From positions 1 through 48,175 of the forward strand of contig ML769814.1 in assembly GCA_009733575.1 (NCBI GenBank): DNA of 48,175 nt, written 5' to 3'. This DNA comes from Gymnopus androsaceus JB14 (lineage: Eukaryota > Basidiomycota > Agaricomycetes > Agaricales > Omphalotaceae). Under the pieces are notes generated by a model that saw only the letters and a program-made list of their open reading frames with translations, made no database searches and was not told where the DNA came from. Every line of letters starts with the position of its first letter. Positions within the stretch are counted from its first letter, which is position 1. Shown here piece by piece: positions 47,753-48,175 of the stretch. A program made the position numbers and the translations under genes.

Positions 47753-48175
47753 TCAGGAAGAGCGACCCGAAAACTTTGATTCCTCTAATTTTCGCCTCAA
47801 ATGAGGAGCAAGGGTGCCATCGAAGCCTGTCTCCCTGATCCAACTCTCCAGCGTATACCCAGTCGGGTGTACACGCCTGTTCCATTCCATGTCCCTAGTT
47901 ACAAGGTCGGCATCCCAAACCCTGTACATCCCAGAAAAAGTATCTTTGATAGTAGCACCGTCCTTCGACCCTTTTACAATGGGAAGTTTCGTGTGAGGAT
48001 AGATATCGAGATATTCATCAATCGAAATTCGTTTTCGGATAGCAGGTATACCCGTTACACGGGTAAAGGTTTCAACCAGTTGGTCAACCGTCATCATTTC
48101 TGTGGCGATTTTCAGCTCTTGCCCAGAGGTTTCGGAGCGGTGGTCAAACGTGTAGCGGGTCCACCAGCCAATGTC
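47753..48175 (-). CDS. NmrA-like NAD(P)-binding protein, C-terminal part
   Basis: The frame enters from the right edge (DIGWWTRYTFDHRSETSGQE) and ends KFSGRSS at 47753. The blocks MTVDQLVETFTRVTGIPAIR, FSGMYRVWDADLVTRDMEWN and NRRVHPTGYTLESWIRETGF fit the C-terminal half of fungal NmrA-like, atypical short-chain-dehydrogenase-fold proteins, which sense or bind NAD(P). The Rossmann N-terminus lies outside the window. Confidence 0.75.
   Translation of the reverse strand, partial: DIGWWTRYTFDHRSETSGQELKIATEMMTVDQLVETFTRVTGIPAIRKRISIDEYLDIYPHTKLPIVKGSKDGATIKDTFSGMYRVWDADLVTRDMEWNRRVHPTGYTLESWIRETGFDGTLAPHLRRKLEESKFSGRSS

Overview
The window looks like a piece of an Agaricomycete (mushroom-forming basidiomycete) nuclear genome. 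The evidence is short GT-AG introns of about 50 bases, small exons, no bacterial-style operons, and gene families typical of Agaricomycetes: Tnp2 and Plavaka transposases, DUF6698, a KOW-repeat family and a SWYRYANGP-type family. It falls into two parts. About 1-36.6 kb is a transposon graveyard. About 37.0 kb to the right end is ordinary euchromatin with conserved housekeeping genes.

Left part, 1-11.6 kb. A 966-bp foldback element with CTA target duplications (155-1120) is followed by a diverged tandem repeat (2.0-2.64 kb). A decayed minus-strand Plavaka-type transposase pseudogene (4.7-9.1 kb) is itself interrupted by a TIR element ending in CATCAG (6005-6747). A plus-strand DUF6698 pseudogene (9.2-11.6 kb) carries two further insertions, a 395-bp near-perfect palindrome and a 312-bp solo LTR with a 5-bp target duplication.

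Middle, 11.6-35.7 kb. Two highly similar arms of about 1.1 kb lie in inverted orientation at 11616-12735 and 34635-35733, with a possible ATT target duplication just outside them. Between them lie a minus-strand coiled-coil pseudogene built of micro-exons and hit by a TA-flanked MITE, an uncharacterised gene, a KOW-repeat gene split by a 636-bp foldback element, an apparently intact Tnp2 (CACTA-type) transposase, and a pseudogene of the VDFGHAVWIEY family. That last gene is split by a TA-flanked TIR element, which is itself split by a 3.9-kb LTR element.

The LTR element (29504-33413) is the most unusual object here. It has 208-bp LTRs, a TGAGT target duplication and a purine tract, but no recognisable reverse transcriptase, protease or integrase. 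Its interior is paved almost end to end with short perfect hairpins, about fifty found by eye, which lie inside one long open frame and are repeated in tandem with periods that are multiples of three. One recurring stem shows paired base changes.

Right part, 36.6-48.2 kb. This holds a cell-wall-integrity MAP kinase (Slt2/Mpk1 type, minus), directly upstream of it a SWYRYANGP-family gene (minus, possibly read into the kinase), mitochondrial COQ6 (minus), exocyst SEC6 (plus, divergent from COQ6 with about 74 bp between start codons), a small ORF, and an NmrA-like gene running off the right end (minus). SEC6 has a cluster of single-base frame breaks that may be assembly errors.

All assignments are from reading the sequence. 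No database search was run, and family names come from remembered motifs.
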